This document shows, piece by piece, positions 16,298 through 24,018 of a stretch of 34,228 bases of DNA. The notes below the pieces were generated by a model. It ran no database searches. It was not told where the DNA came from and saw only the letters and a program-made list of their open reading frames with translations. Origin of the DNA: Nioella ostreopsis. GTDB taxonomy: Bacteria > Pseudomonadota > Alphaproteobacteria > Rhodobacterales > Rhodobacteraceae. Numbering within the stretch: position 1 is the first letter of the stretch; the number at the start of each line of letters is the position of its first letter. The position numbers and the translations under genes were made by a program. Location of the stretch: the NCBI RefSeq assembly GCF_004000255.1, contig NZ_RCIQ01000032.1, positions 1 to 34,228 on the forward strand, given 5' to 3'.

Positions 16298-17790
16298 GCA
16301 GGTGCCCCCTGGCAAATCCAGATGGTCTTGGTTTGCAGATACTGCTCCATTGCCTCGACGCCATTGTCCCGCGCCAGCGAACCGGACCGTTTGTAGCCGC
16401 CGAAGGGCGTCTTGATATCGCCCTCGGAAAAGCCGTTCACGGACACCGTGCCGCAAGGCAGACGCCGCGCCATGTGCAGCGCGCGGTCGATGTCGCGGGT
16501 GAAGACGGTGGCGTGCAGGCCATAGTCGCTGTCGGCGGCCAGTTGCAGCGCCGCGTCCATGTTCGCCACCGGCAAGACGCCCAGAACCGGGCCGAAGATC
16601 TCTTCCCGCGCGATGGTCATGTTCGGGGTCAGCCCGGCGAAGACGGTGGGCTCCACGAAGAACCCCGCGCCCTTGCGCGCGCCGCCCGTGGTCATGCGCG
16701 CGCCCTCTGACAGGCCCTTTTCGATATAGCCGGTGACGCGGGCCATGTGTTCGGCTGTCACCATCGCTCCGATATCGGTGTCGGGGTCCAGCGGGTCACC
16801 CACCCTGTAGGCAGCGGCGCGGGCGGTGACCTTGTCCAGATAAGCCTCGGCCACGCGGGCATCGACGATCTGACGCATGTTGGCCGAGCAGTTCTGCCCG
16901 CCATTCCAGAAGGCGGAGTTGACCGCGTGCTCGATCAGATCGTCGGTCAGGTCCGCATCATCCAGCACGATAAAGGGGCTTTTACCGCCCATCTCCAGCC
17001 CGATGACCTTGAGGTTGCTTTCCCCCGCATAGCGCAGGAAATAACCGCCCACCTCGGTTGAACCGGTGAAGGAGACGATGTCGATATCACCGTGCCGTCC
17101 GATGGCCTGCCCCGTCGTTTCCCCCATGCCGGGCAGAACGTTCAGAATCCCGTCAGGCACCCCGGCCTCTTGCGCCAAAGCGGCCAGACGCAGGATGCTG
17201 AGCGGGGTCTGTTCGGCCGGTTTCACGAGGCAGGAACAGCCCGCGGCCAGCGCCGGGGCCAGTTTCCACGCCGCCATCAGCAGCGGGAAGTTCCAGGGCA
17301 GCACCAGCCCGACGACACCTGCAGGTTCCTTGACAATGAGCGCCAGCGCGTCCTCGCCCGTCGGCGCGACCTTGCCGAAACTCTTGTCGGCCAGTTCGCC
17401 ATACCACTGGAAGAAATTCGCCACCTCATTGCCGATCTCGTGCAGGCAATCGGTGATGGTCTTGCCACTGTCGAGGCTTTCCAGAACCGCCAGATCCTCG
17501 GCATTCTCGCGGATCAGGGCGGAAAGCTTCAGCATCACCTCCTTGCGATCCTCGGGCGCAGCGCGGGACCAGACCCCGTCATTGAACCGTGCGCGGGCAG
17601 CGGCAACGGCGCGGTCCACATCCTCGGCCGTGCAATGGGCCACGGCGCACAGGGTTTCACCCGTGGCGGGGTTGACGCAGTCGAACGTGCCGCCGTCCGA
17701 TGACGCCGTGAAAGACCCATTGATGAAGGCGCGGGTTTCAATGGCTAGTCCGGATGCGCGGCTATGGGCCTGATCTTTTGTCAGTGACAT
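16294..17790 (-). CDS. NAD(P)-dependent aldehyde dehydrogenase (PuuC/betaine-aldehyde type)
   Basis: The 498-residue protein is a classical aldehyde dehydrogenase. The catalytic base is E266 in L-E-M-G-G-K and the nucleophile C301 in G-G-Q-N-C-S-A-N. The P-W-N-F-P-L segment (165-170) and the F-T-G-S-T-E-V-G cofactor loop (241-248) are intact. Its closest look is to dehydrogenases for aminoaldehydes and gamma-glutamyl-aminobutyraldehyde, clearly different from the second dehydrogenase in the operon at 12673. That implies two separate aldehyde intermediates, or one aldehyde step before the dehydratase. The start at 17790 lies 23 bases after the permease stop. Confidence 0.88.
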   Translation of the reverse strand: MSLTKDQAHSRASGLAIETRAFINGSFTASSDGGTFDCVNPATGETLCAVAHCTAEDVDRAVAAARARFNDGVWSRAAPEDRKEVMLKLSALIRENAEDLAVLESLDSGKTITDCLHEIGNEVANFFQWYGELADKSFGKVAPTGEDALALIVKEPAGVVGLVLPWNFPLLMAAWKLAPALAAGCSCLVKPAEQTPLSILRLAALAQEAGVPDGILNVLPGMGETTGQAIGRHGDIDIVSFTGSTEVGGYFLRYAGESNLKVIGLEMGGKSPFIVLDDADLTDDLIEHAVNSAFWNGGQNCSANMRQIVDARVAEAYLDKVTARAAAYRVGDPLDPDTDIGAMVTAEHMARVTGYIEKGLSEGARMTTGGARKGAGFFVEPTVFAGLTPNMTIAREEIFGPVLGVLPVANMDAALQLAADSDYGLHATVFTRDIDRALHMARRLPCGTVSVNGFSEGDIKTPFGGYKRSGSLARDNGVEAMEQYLQTKTIWICQGAPA

Positions 17791-17813
17791 GGGAAAGCTC
17801 CGTTACAGATGCG

Positions 17814-18614
17814 TCAGTTGCGGCGGACAGAGATGTGCCAGGGGATGAGCAGCCGTTCGGCCAGCGTCACCAACCCGAACAGGCAAAGCCCCAGAAGCGT
17901 CAGGAAGAAGATCCCGGCGAAGGCCAGGTCGGGCCGCATGTTGCCGGTCACGATCTGGATGTAGAAGCCAAGCCCCTCATCCGATCCGATGAACTCGGCA
18001 ATCGCCGCGCCAACCGTCGCGTTGATGGCCGCATATTTGAAACCCACGAAACACTGGGGCAGCGCGGCGGGAAGACGGACCTTGAAGAAGGTGCGCCAGA
18101 TGCCTGCCCCGGTCGAACGCGAGAACAGCGTCAGTTCCTCGGACAGCGAATTGAAGGCCAGGATCGCATTCAGGACAATGGGAAAGAAGCATACCAGAAA
18201 GACGATGATCACCTTGGGCAACAGCCCGAAGCCGAGCCACGAGATGAACAGCGGCGCGAAGGCGATTTTCGGCACCATCTCGATGCAGACGATGAACGGG
18301 TAGATTGTGCGCTTGAGGATCGTTGAAAACGCGATTGCAAGACCAAGGGGCAGCGCCAGGACAACCGCCAGGACATAGCCGATAATGACCTCGGTCCCCG
18401 TAACCAGCGTGTAGTCCAGTAGCCGGGGCAGATCAGCTGCGCCGTTCTCGATGATCAGCGACGGCGGGGTGAGGATATAGAGCGGGATGTCGAACCACAG
18501 CACCGAGTATTCCCAAAACAGGAAGAACCCGATGAAGAAGGCGACGAACATCCATGAATTCATCAACCGCAGCTTCAGGCCCGCGAAGGTGGGTTTTTTG
18601 TCAAATGACGCCAT
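17814..18614 (-). CDS. ABC transporter permease, NitT/TauT type
   Basis: The 266-residue protein has about six membrane segments and the BPD-transport inner-membrane motif (E-x3-G-A...I-x-R-x-x-x-x-x-LP pattern, here around S-T-G-A-G-I-W and V-R-L-P-A-A-L-P). The organisation is that of TauC/SsuC-type permeases. The ATG at 18614 overlaps the end of the ATPase gene by 14 bases; the frame extending to 18647 lies further inside that gene. It works as a dimer with the ATPase and the NMT1-like binding protein encoded just upstream. Confidence 0.9.
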   Translation of the reverse strand: MASFDKKPTFAGLKLRLMNSWMFVAFFIGFFLFWEYSVLWFDIPLYILTPPSLIIENGAADLPRLLDYTLVTGTEVIIGYVLAVVLALPLGLAIAFSTILKRTIYPFIVCIEMVPKIAFAPLFISWLGFGLLPKVIIVFLVCFFPIVLNAILAFNSLSEELTLFSRSTGAGIWRTFFKVRLPAALPQCFVGFKYAAINATVGAAIAEFIGSDEGLGFYIQIVTGNMRPDLAFAGIFFLTLLGLCLFGLVTLAERLLIPWHISVRRN

Positions 18615-19368
18615 AGCCTCTGAAGATCTCCTGGGTTTCATGAACATATGCGGAAAACTCGGGCGAGCGTTTCACCTCGTAGTCGCGCGGGTACGGCAGG
18701 TCGATGTCGATAACGCGTTCGATCCGGCCCGGGCGCGGCGTGATGACCGCGACCTTGCTGGAAAGCTGGATCGCCTCCTCGATGGAATGGGTGACGAACA
18801 GGACCGTTGGCCGCTGCTCCATCCACAGCGATTGCAAATCGCTGCGGATGCGTTCGCGCGTCATCGCGTCGAGCTTTCCAAGCGGTTCATCGAGCAGCAT
18901 CGTGTTGGGCGCGTGGATCATCGCCTGGCAAAACGCGGCGCGTTGCTGCATTCCACCTGAAAGCTCGTAAGGGTGGCGGTCTGCGAAATCCTCAAGGTGA
19001 ACCGAGGCCAGAATCGCGTCGATCTCGGCCCGTTTCGAGGCCACGGAGATCCCGCGCATTTCCAGTTGCAGCTCGATGTTCCCGCGCACGGTGCGCCAGG
19101 GAACCAGCGTATTATCCTGGAACATGATGCCGATATCGGTCTGCGGGCCTTTCACCGGCGTCCCACCGATGCTGACCGAACCTTCGGTCAAGTCCAACAG
19201 CCCCGCGGTCATGAGCATCAGGGTGGACTTGCCGCAACCCGAAGGGCCAAGCAGCGAGACGAATTCCCCGTCTTCCACCACCATGTCCACGGGACCGAAG
19301 GCATGGACGGCGTCAGGGCCGCTTCCAAAAACCTTTTTCACGCCCGAGAATTTGATCTGGTTGCTCAT
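18601..19368 (-). CDS. ABC transporter ATPase, NitT/TauT type
   Basis: The 255-residue ATPase has Walker A GPSGCGKST (41-49), the signature L-S-G-G-M-Q-Q-R (136-143) and Walker B M-L-L-D-E-P (157-162), with a conserved histidine in the H-loop (T-H-S-I-E-E-A). The sequence type is that of TauB/SsuB. The ATG at 19368 has an AAGGAAG ribosome binding site. It is separated from the binding-protein gene by 55 bases that contain a strong hairpin. Confidence 0.92.
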   Translation of the reverse strand: MSNQIKFSGVKKVFGSGPDAVHAFGPVDMVVEDGEFVSLLGPSGCGKSTLMLMTAGLLDLTEGSVSIGGTPVKGPQTDIGIMFQDNTLVPWRTVRGNIELQLEMRGISVASKRAEIDAILASVHLEDFADRHPYELSGGMQQRAAFCQAMIHAPNTMLLDEPLGKLDAMTRERIRSDLQSLWMEQRPTVLFVTHSIEEAIQLSSKVAVITPRPGRIERVIDIDLPYPRDYEVKRSPEFSAYVHETQEIFRGYGVI

Positions 19369-19386
19369 GCTTTCTTCCTTTGAAAA

Positions 19387-19410
19387 CCGGGGGCCAACTG
19401 CGGCCCCCGG
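19387..19410 (-). terminator. Intercistronic hairpin after the NMT1-like binding-protein gene
   Basis: CCGGGGGCC (19387-19395) and GGCCCCCGG (19402-19410) pair perfectly with a six-base loop, 13 bases after the binding-protein stop. On the minus strand it is followed by TTTTCAAAGG and then the ribosome binding site of the ATPase gene. A leaky terminator or mRNA-stabilising stem that favours binding-protein synthesis is the likely role. Confidence 0.65.
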
Positions 19411-19423
19411 CCGGGTTCGATAC

Positions 19424-20425
19424 TCAGTCGATGAACTGGTTCGTGTAGAAGCTCGTCGCTTCGGCTTCGGGGTCGAGGTCATTGTATTCCTGCATCAGGC
19501 TGACCATGCTTTCCCAGTCGGAGGGTACGTTCAGGCCAAGCTGACGTTCGGTGTTGGCGCTGGAATACAGAATGCCGAGCGTCACATCGAGAACCGAGCG
19601 CGCCTGCATCATGCCCTGTTCCTCGGCCATGGTGCCACCGACAATGTCGGCAATGGCAGCAACCGCCGTGTCGGGGTCAGCCTCGGTCTGGGTGTAGGCT
19701 TCGATCGTGGCATCGACAAAGCGGTCGACCAGATCCGGGTTGCTTTCGACAAGGTCACGCCGCGTCGAGATGCAGTAACCCACCTGATCCACCCCATAGT
19801 CGGAATAGGGGAACAGGACCGGGTCGTCGCCGCCATTGGCGCGAATTTCTGCCGGTTTGTCATCGAGACCGCCCAGCATGGCCACCGCGCCCCCCGATCC
19901 TTGCAGGTAGCTGGAGACAAGCGCGCCGTCGGGCACATTGGTCAGGGTAACGTCATCCTCGGTCAGACCGGCATTGGACAGCACGATCGGGAAGAAGGTG
20001 TTCACACCTGCATTGGCCGTGGTCAGGATGACGTGGCCGCGCAAGTCCTCGATGGACTCGATCCCGGCATCGGGGCGTACAATGACCGCCTCAGAGCCCG
20101 TCGCGTCGATCACGGCGACCGACACGATATCGGCCCCCTGGCTGGCCAGCGTGATCAGCGCCCCGCAGGACCCGTAGGCAAAATCACTGTCGCCATTCGC
20201 CACCAGTCGATGCGCGGAACTGGAGCCGTTGCCCGAGCGGATGTCGAGATCGATCCCGTAGTCATCATAGATGCCAGCCACATACCCATGCGCGAACCCG
20301 GCATGAGAGCCGTAATACATCCAGTTCAGGCGCAGCCGGACGTCATCCTGCGCGGCGGCAACGCTCGTCATCAACAGGCTGGCGCCGAGGGCCAGTCCCG
20401 TGGTTTTCACGATTGTCTTCATCAT
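19424..20425 (-). CDS. ABC transporter periplasmic binding protein, NMT1/THI5-like
   Basis: The product of about 333 residues starts with a signal peptide (A-L-G-A-S-L-L-M-T-S-V-A-A-A, cleavage near A-A-A-Q). The mature protein begins with L-N-W-M-Y-Y-G-S-H-A-G-F, then D-Y-G-I-D-L-D-I, the hallmark of NMT1/THI5-like proteins that bind taurine, sulfonates, pyrimidines, riboflavin or aromatic acids. I chose the ATG at 20425 because GGGAG lies seven bases upstream; ATGs at 20431 and 20422 are possible. It is the second gene of the operon, after a lyase gene. This importer class is not the usual one for sugar acids, so the substrate may be nitrogenous or aromatic. Confidence 0.88.
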   Translation of the reverse strand: MMKTIVKTTGLALGASLLMTSVAAAQDDVRLRLNWMYYGSHAGFAHGYVAGIYDDYGIDLDIRSGNGSSSAHRLVANGDSDFAYGSCGALITLASQGADIVSVAVIDATGSEAVIVRPDAGIESIEDLRGHVILTTANAGVNTFFPIVLSNAGLTEDDVTLTNVPDGALVSSYLQGSGGAVAMLGGLDDKPAEIRANGGDDPVLFPYSDYGVDQVGYCISTRRDLVESNPDLVDRFVDATIEAYTQTEADPDTAVAAIADIVGGTMAEEQGMMQARSVLDVTLGILYSSANTERQLGLNVPSDWESMVSLMQEYNDLDPEAEATSFYTNQFID

Positions 20426-20482
20426 CTTCATACTCCCTTTGGATCTGTTCTTGATGGTGTTCGTGGTGGTCTGCACGTCGCC

Positions 20483-21442
20483 TCAGGAAAGGCCGATCAG
20501 CCTTGGCACGCCTATTTTGCTCATCATGGCGTGGGTTTGTTCTTTGTGGGTCTGGCGAATGTCGCGGGTGGGCGGGCGGCACCGGCTGGAGGGCAGTCCG
20601 ATCAGTTCCATGCACAGCTTGTCGAGATAACCGTCACCGCTGGTATAGGTCTGTTCGATCTCCACCCAGAGCTTGTAGAAGGGCATGCCTTCCTCGACCA
20701 GCATCCGGGCGATCTCGGGGTAGTTCCCTGCCCGCACCTCGTCGATCAGCTTGATGCCCCATTCCGGCCAGAAGTTGCAGTGATGCACCTCGAAGGCCGT
20801 TGCGCCTAGGGCGGGCATCGCGCTCATCCCGAACAGCAGGTTGTTGTCGATGATCGTGAAGCGGTCCGAGAAATGGGAACAGACGTCCTCGAATTCCATC
20901 GCGTCAGTGCGCGGGGCAGCCCATTTCAGACCAACGAGATTTGGAATCTCCGCCAGCCGATCAATCATCGGAAAGCTCAGGTTCTGACTGGTCCAGAACG
21001 TGTTGTAGAGGATGATGCCCACATCTGGCGCGGCCTCTGCTGCGGCACGGACGTATTCCTCAAAGTCGGCCTCGGTATGGGCGAAGTAGAACGGGCAGGA
21101 TACCTGGATGAAATCGGTTCCGATCTGGCTGGCAGCCTTGGCAAGCCGGACCAGTTCGAGCGTGCTTGTGGTCTGCGCGCCCATGGCGATCGGCACAGCC
21201 CCGTTCGCTTCATCGACCACGACCTCGGCCACGAACAGCCGCTCCTCAAACGTCATGGTCGAAAAATCCCCCGCCGCGCCGCCTGCCAGAAGCGTTGCGT
21301 AATCGGCATTCAGCCCTGAATCGATCAGGAACCGCACATAACGCCGCAGCGCGCTTTCGTTCACCGCCATGTCCGGCGTGTCGTCAAACGGCGTCGGGAT
21401 GGTGACGTAGCAGCCCTGCAGTTTTTTCTTCTTGTCGTCCAC
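20483..21442 (-). CDS. Dihydrodipicolinate synthase/N-acetylneuraminate lyase family enzyme
   Basis: The protein of about 319 residues is a TIM-barrel class I lyase or dehydratase. The Schiff-base lysine is K173 in L-V-G-L-K-W and the catalytic tyrosine Y146 in I-L-Y-N. The loop that is GTTGE in DHDPS reads G-G-A-A-G-D (54-59), so the two threonines that bind the 2-oxo acid carboxylate are alanines. Family members include 2-keto-3-deoxy acid dehydratases and a pyrroline-hydroxycarboxylate deaminase, both of which yield 2-oxoglutarate semialdehyde, the substrate of the dehydrogenase at 12673. I prefer the GTG at 21442, preceded by GGAG; a GTG at 21496 is in frame too. First gene of the operon. 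Confidence 0.82.
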   Translation of the reverse strand: MDDKKKKLQGCYVTIPTPFDDTPDMAVNESALRRYVRFLIDSGLNADYATLLAGGAAGDFSTMTFEERLFVAEVVVDEANGAVPIAMGAQTTSTLELVRLAKAASQIGTDFIQVSCPFYFAHTEADFEEYVRAAAEAAPDVGIILYNTFWTSQNLSFPMIDRLAEIPNLVGLKWAAPRTDAMEFEDVCSHFSDRFTIIDNNLLFGMSAMPALGATAFEVHHCNFWPEWGIKLIDEVRAGNYPEIARMLVEEGMPFYKLWVEIEQTYTSGDGYLDKLCMELIGLPSSRCRPPTRDIRQTHKEQTHAMMSKIGVPRLIGLS

Positions 21443-21614
21443 GTTCGGCAGCTCCAGTTCGGATGGCCGCACAGCTCCGCACGGTGCAAAACGCACCGCT
21501 GACGGGGGCCATCAGCCATAAAATTCCAGGGTCTTTTCAGTGTCGGACCAGATGAGACGGGCCCGCTGACATGAAAACAGTAAGGACGAAAATCCCCGTT
21601 TGAGTTGATTATTC

Positions 21615-21646
21615 TTGCCGATTGCTTCACAAATATTGCCAGATTG
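21615..21646. promoter_or_regulatory. Candidate binding site for the GlxA/AraC-type regulator (direct repeat)
   Basis: TTGCCGATTG (21615-21624) is repeated as TTGCCAGATTG (21636-21646), with starts exactly 21 bases apart, or two helical turns. Direct repeats of this spacing are typical for AraC-family regulators. The site lies in the 232-base spacer between the lyase operon and the regulator gene. Assignment is by position and spacing only. Confidence 0.45.
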
Positions 21647-21674
21647 ATGCAGTTTCTTTGTCGAGGAGGATGCA

Positions 21675-22721
21675 ATGCCCGATTCCAAAGCCAGCTTTGC
21701 CTTTGTCCTTCAGCCAGAGTTTCCACTGACCGCGCTGATCCTCGCCTGCGACTCGCTGCGGATTGCGAACCAGAACTCGGGTCGCGACCTGTTCGATTGG
21801 CGCGTCCTGTCCGAAGACGGCGCGGAAGTGCGTGCCTCGAACGGCATGTGGTTCGCCGCCGACAACGATCTGACGCCCTCGGGGCCGGTCGATGTTTGTC
21901 TTCTGTTCCAAGGCAATCTGCCAACACAGAACTTGTCCCGGCGGCTGCTTGGCTACCTGCGGACGCAGGCCCGCTTCGGGGCAATCGTCGGCGGGGTGGA
22001 CACCGGCGCCTATGCGCTTGCGCAGGCCGGGCTGGTGGCGACGGAAGCTGCGCCAGAGGTTGTCCTGCACTGGGAGGCGGTGCCCACGTTCCGCGAATGG
22101 TTTCCCGATGCGCAGCCTCTCAACGGCATCTACATGAGCGCCGGCAAGCGGGTTCATTGCGCAGGCGGGATCGCCACGCTGGACCTGATGCTCGACCTCA
22201 TCGCGCGGTTCACGGGCGAGGCGATGGCCAGCGAGGTCGCCAATGCAATGGTCCACAGCAGACGGTCCCCGGATACGCAGCAGCGGCTTGACCAGCCGGT
22301 CGATAGCGGCGCGGGCAGCCTGGTGTCGCGACTGACCCGAACGATGGAGCAGAACCTCGATTTTCCACTGTCGCTGGACGAATTGGCCGAGAGCCTGGAC
22401 ACCCCCAAACGCACCCTCGCGCGCGCCAGCGAAACCGCGTTCGGCATATCCCCCATGCGGCTGTATCTTCGGATCCGGCTTCAGGCAGCGCGCAACTTCC
22501 TGTTCTATGAGGATCTCTCGATAAAGGAGATCGCCACCGCCTGTGGGTTCTCCGCGCCGGGGGCCTTCACGCGCAGCTTCAACGCCCAGTTCGGAACCAG
22601 CCCGTCCAGCTTCCGTGCCGCCGTGCGCAAGAGCCAGAGACTTACCGAACACCCCGAGATCCATCGCATCATCCGGCGAAGCGGTCATTCCGCCAACGCC
22701 CTGTCTAAAGACAGTGCATAG
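21675..22721 (+). CDS. GlxA-family transcriptional regulator (DJ-1/PfpI domain plus AraC helix-turn-helix)
   Basis: The 348-residue protein has an N-terminal DJ-1/PfpI-like domain (about 8-200) and a C-terminal AraC/XylS DNA-binding domain (about 225-320) with both helix-turn-helix units, ending in the family signature G-F-S-A-P-G-A-F-T-R-S-F...G-T-S-P-S-S-F-R. At the nucleophile elbow the usual cysteine is aspartate (D109 in G-V-D-T-G-A-Y), so the domain is a sensor, not an enzyme. GlxA-type regulators often respond to amino acids or quaternary amines. The ATG has a GAGGAGG ribosome binding site. Divergent from the eight-gene operon, it is its probable activator. Confidence 0.88.
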   Translation: MPDSKASFAFVLQPEFPLTALILACDSLRIANQNSGRDLFDWRVLSEDGAEVRASNGMWFAADNDLTPSGPVDVCLLFQGNLPTQNLSRRLLGYLRTQARFGAIVGGVDTGAYALAQAGLVATEAAPEVVLHWEAVPTFREWFPDAQPLNGIYMSAGKRVHCAGGIATLDLMLDLIARFTGEAMASEVANAMVHSRRSPDTQQRLDQPVDSGAGSLVSRLTRTMEQNLDFPLSLDELAESLDTPKRTLARASETAFGISPMRLYLRIRLQAARNFLFYEDLSIKEIATACGFSAPGAFTRSFNAQFGTSPSSFRAAVRKSQRLTEHPEIHRIIRRSGHSANALSKDSA

Positions 22722-22762
22722 GCATGGCCCGATGAGACATACTGCTTGCGCGATGGATTGTC

Positions 22763-22805
22763 CCTGACTCGGATTGCCACCCAATACCGAAAGAGCCGGG
22801 TCAGG
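22763..22805. terminator. Possible bidirectional terminator between convergent genes
   Basis: CCTGACTCGG (22763-22772) and CCGGGTCAGG (22796-22805) can pair over ten bases with one G-T wobble. The stem lies between the regulator gene (ends 22721) and the convergent oxidoreductase gene, whose stop is inside the right arm. The loop is long (23 bases) and no T-tract is obvious, so the call is tentative. Confidence 0.35.
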
Positions 22806-23925
22806 CCGTCTGCCCGAACCGGGCAGGATGGAAGGCCATGAGAGCATCTGCATCGCCTCCGGTGATGCGGCCGGAAAACAGACGTGCATGCACCGGCGCC
22901 AGCGTGATCCCCGAATGACAGGCCGCGGCACTCGCTCTGTCCGAGAACTGATAGATCGGCGCGCCATCCGGCGTCATGACCCGCAGCCCCGCCCAATGAC
23001 GCACCACGTTGATATCACGCAAGGCAGGCGTGATCCGCAAAGCATTGCGGGCCAACTGCCCCGCCGCGTCAAGCGTGGTGGACCGGTCAAGGCCCACGTC
23101 CTCTTTCGTCGCCCCCACCAGGAAGGTGCCATCAGCGGTCTGACGCAGGGTGCTGGCAGGCAAGGTCATGACCCTTGGCAGCCGCTGGCTGACGATGACC
23201 TGCCCCCGCTGTGGACGCACCGGGACATCTAGTCCGACGCTTTCGGCAAGCTCTTGCGTCGCAAGGCCGGCAGCCACGACGACATGCCCCACACCGATCC
23301 GCCCCGTGGCCGTAGTCAGTTCCCACCCAAGTGACACCGGCCGGATGGTGTCGACCTTGCTGCCGAACAGCACCCGACCCCCAAGCCGGGGGATGGCCCG
23401 AAGCAGCGCACTGTGCAGCTTGAGCGGATTGACGCAGCCATCGCGCCAGCAAAAGCTGGCCCCTGTCACCTCTGGTCCCAATTCGAACTCCGGCATCAGT
23501 CGCTGAATGGCGGCCCGGTCGATCATCTCGTGGTCGTTTTCGCCGCCGCGCTCATTGTGCAGCCGATGCAGTTGCGATTCGCGCTCGGTGTAGCCGTCTT
23601 CACCGAATGTGAATGTCAGCCCACCATTACGCTCATATGACAAAACCGAGCCGGGAACGCCCTCTTCCGGTCCGGCGATCTCGGTCAGTTCCTCAGCGAA
23701 GGCAGGCCATAAGTCGGACGAGACGCGGGTCAGACGCTGGTAGTCGGGACTGCCCGGCCCCTTGCCCTGCACCCAGACCAAGCCGAAATTCGCTGCGGAT
23801 GCGCGCGGGTCGCTGGCACTGCCATCAAGCAAGACCACCGAACACCTGCTGAGAGCCAGGCCATAGGCGATGCTTGCCCCAACGACCCCGCCGCCGATTA
23901 CTGCGAAATCCGCCGTCTCATCCAT
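22801..23925 (-). CDS. FAD-dependent oxidoreductase (DAO family), probable subunit of a heterotrimeric amine/opine dehydrogenase
   Basis: The 374-residue protein starts with a dinucleotide-binding fold (GGGVVG at 11-16) and has the D-amino-acid-oxidase family layout, with a conserved glycine-rich second FAD segment near the C terminus (R-V-M-T-P-D-G-A-P-I). Proteins of this type work as HcnC, OoxB/NoxB or the beta subunit of D-hydroxyproline dehydrogenase, oxidising a C-N bond next to a carboxylate. The matching [2Fe-2S] and large FAD subunits are encoded at 31750 and 31998. The ATG at 23925 follows GAGAGGAA; the longer frame to 24141 is a shadow of the LysR gene. It is divergent from the LysR gene, with a shared motif between them. 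Confidence 0.85.
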   Translation of the reverse strand: MDETADFAVIGGGVVGASIAYGLALSRCSVVLLDGSASDPRASAANFGLVWVQGKGPGSPDYQRLTRVSSDLWPAFAEELTEIAGPEEGVPGSVLSYERNGGLTFTFGEDGYTERESQLHRLHNERGGENDHEMIDRAAIQRLMPEFELGPEVTGASFCWRDGCVNPLKLHSALLRAIPRLGGRVLFGSKVDTIRPVSLGWELTTATGRIGVGHVVVAAGLATQELAESVGLDVPVRPQRGQVIVSQRLPRVMTLPASTLRQTADGTFLVGATKEDVGLDRSTTLDAAGQLARNALRITPALRDINVVRHWAGLRVMTPDGAPIYQFSDRASAAACHSGITLAPVHARLFSGRITGGDADALMAFHPARFGQTA

Positions 23926-23947
23926 GCTGGTTCCTCTCGTCAATGGC

Positions 23948-23953
23948 TTGACA
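23948..23953 (+). promoter_or_regulatory. Candidate -35 element of the LysR gene
   Basis: A consensus TTGACA stands 71 bases before the preferred LysR start at 24019, with a weak AATGTA about 18 bases further on as a possible -10. Support is from sequence match and position only. Confidence 0.3.
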
Positions 23954-24000
23954 CTAGGAACGGGCTGGCAGAATGTAAAAGCACTATTCGAATGGGTGAT

Positions 24001-24011
24001 ATTCCAAATGG
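24001..24011 (+). promoter_or_regulatory. Candidate LysR operator, copy 1
   Basis: ATTCCAAATGG lies between the LysR gene and the divergent oxidoreductase gene, 76 bases before the latter's start codon. Two close variants occur in the second divergent spacer (31641-31679). If the LysR protein starts at 24019 the motif is in the untranslated leader, which supports that start over the ATG at 23992. Confidence 0.55.
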
Positions 24012-24018
24012 TTATGAA

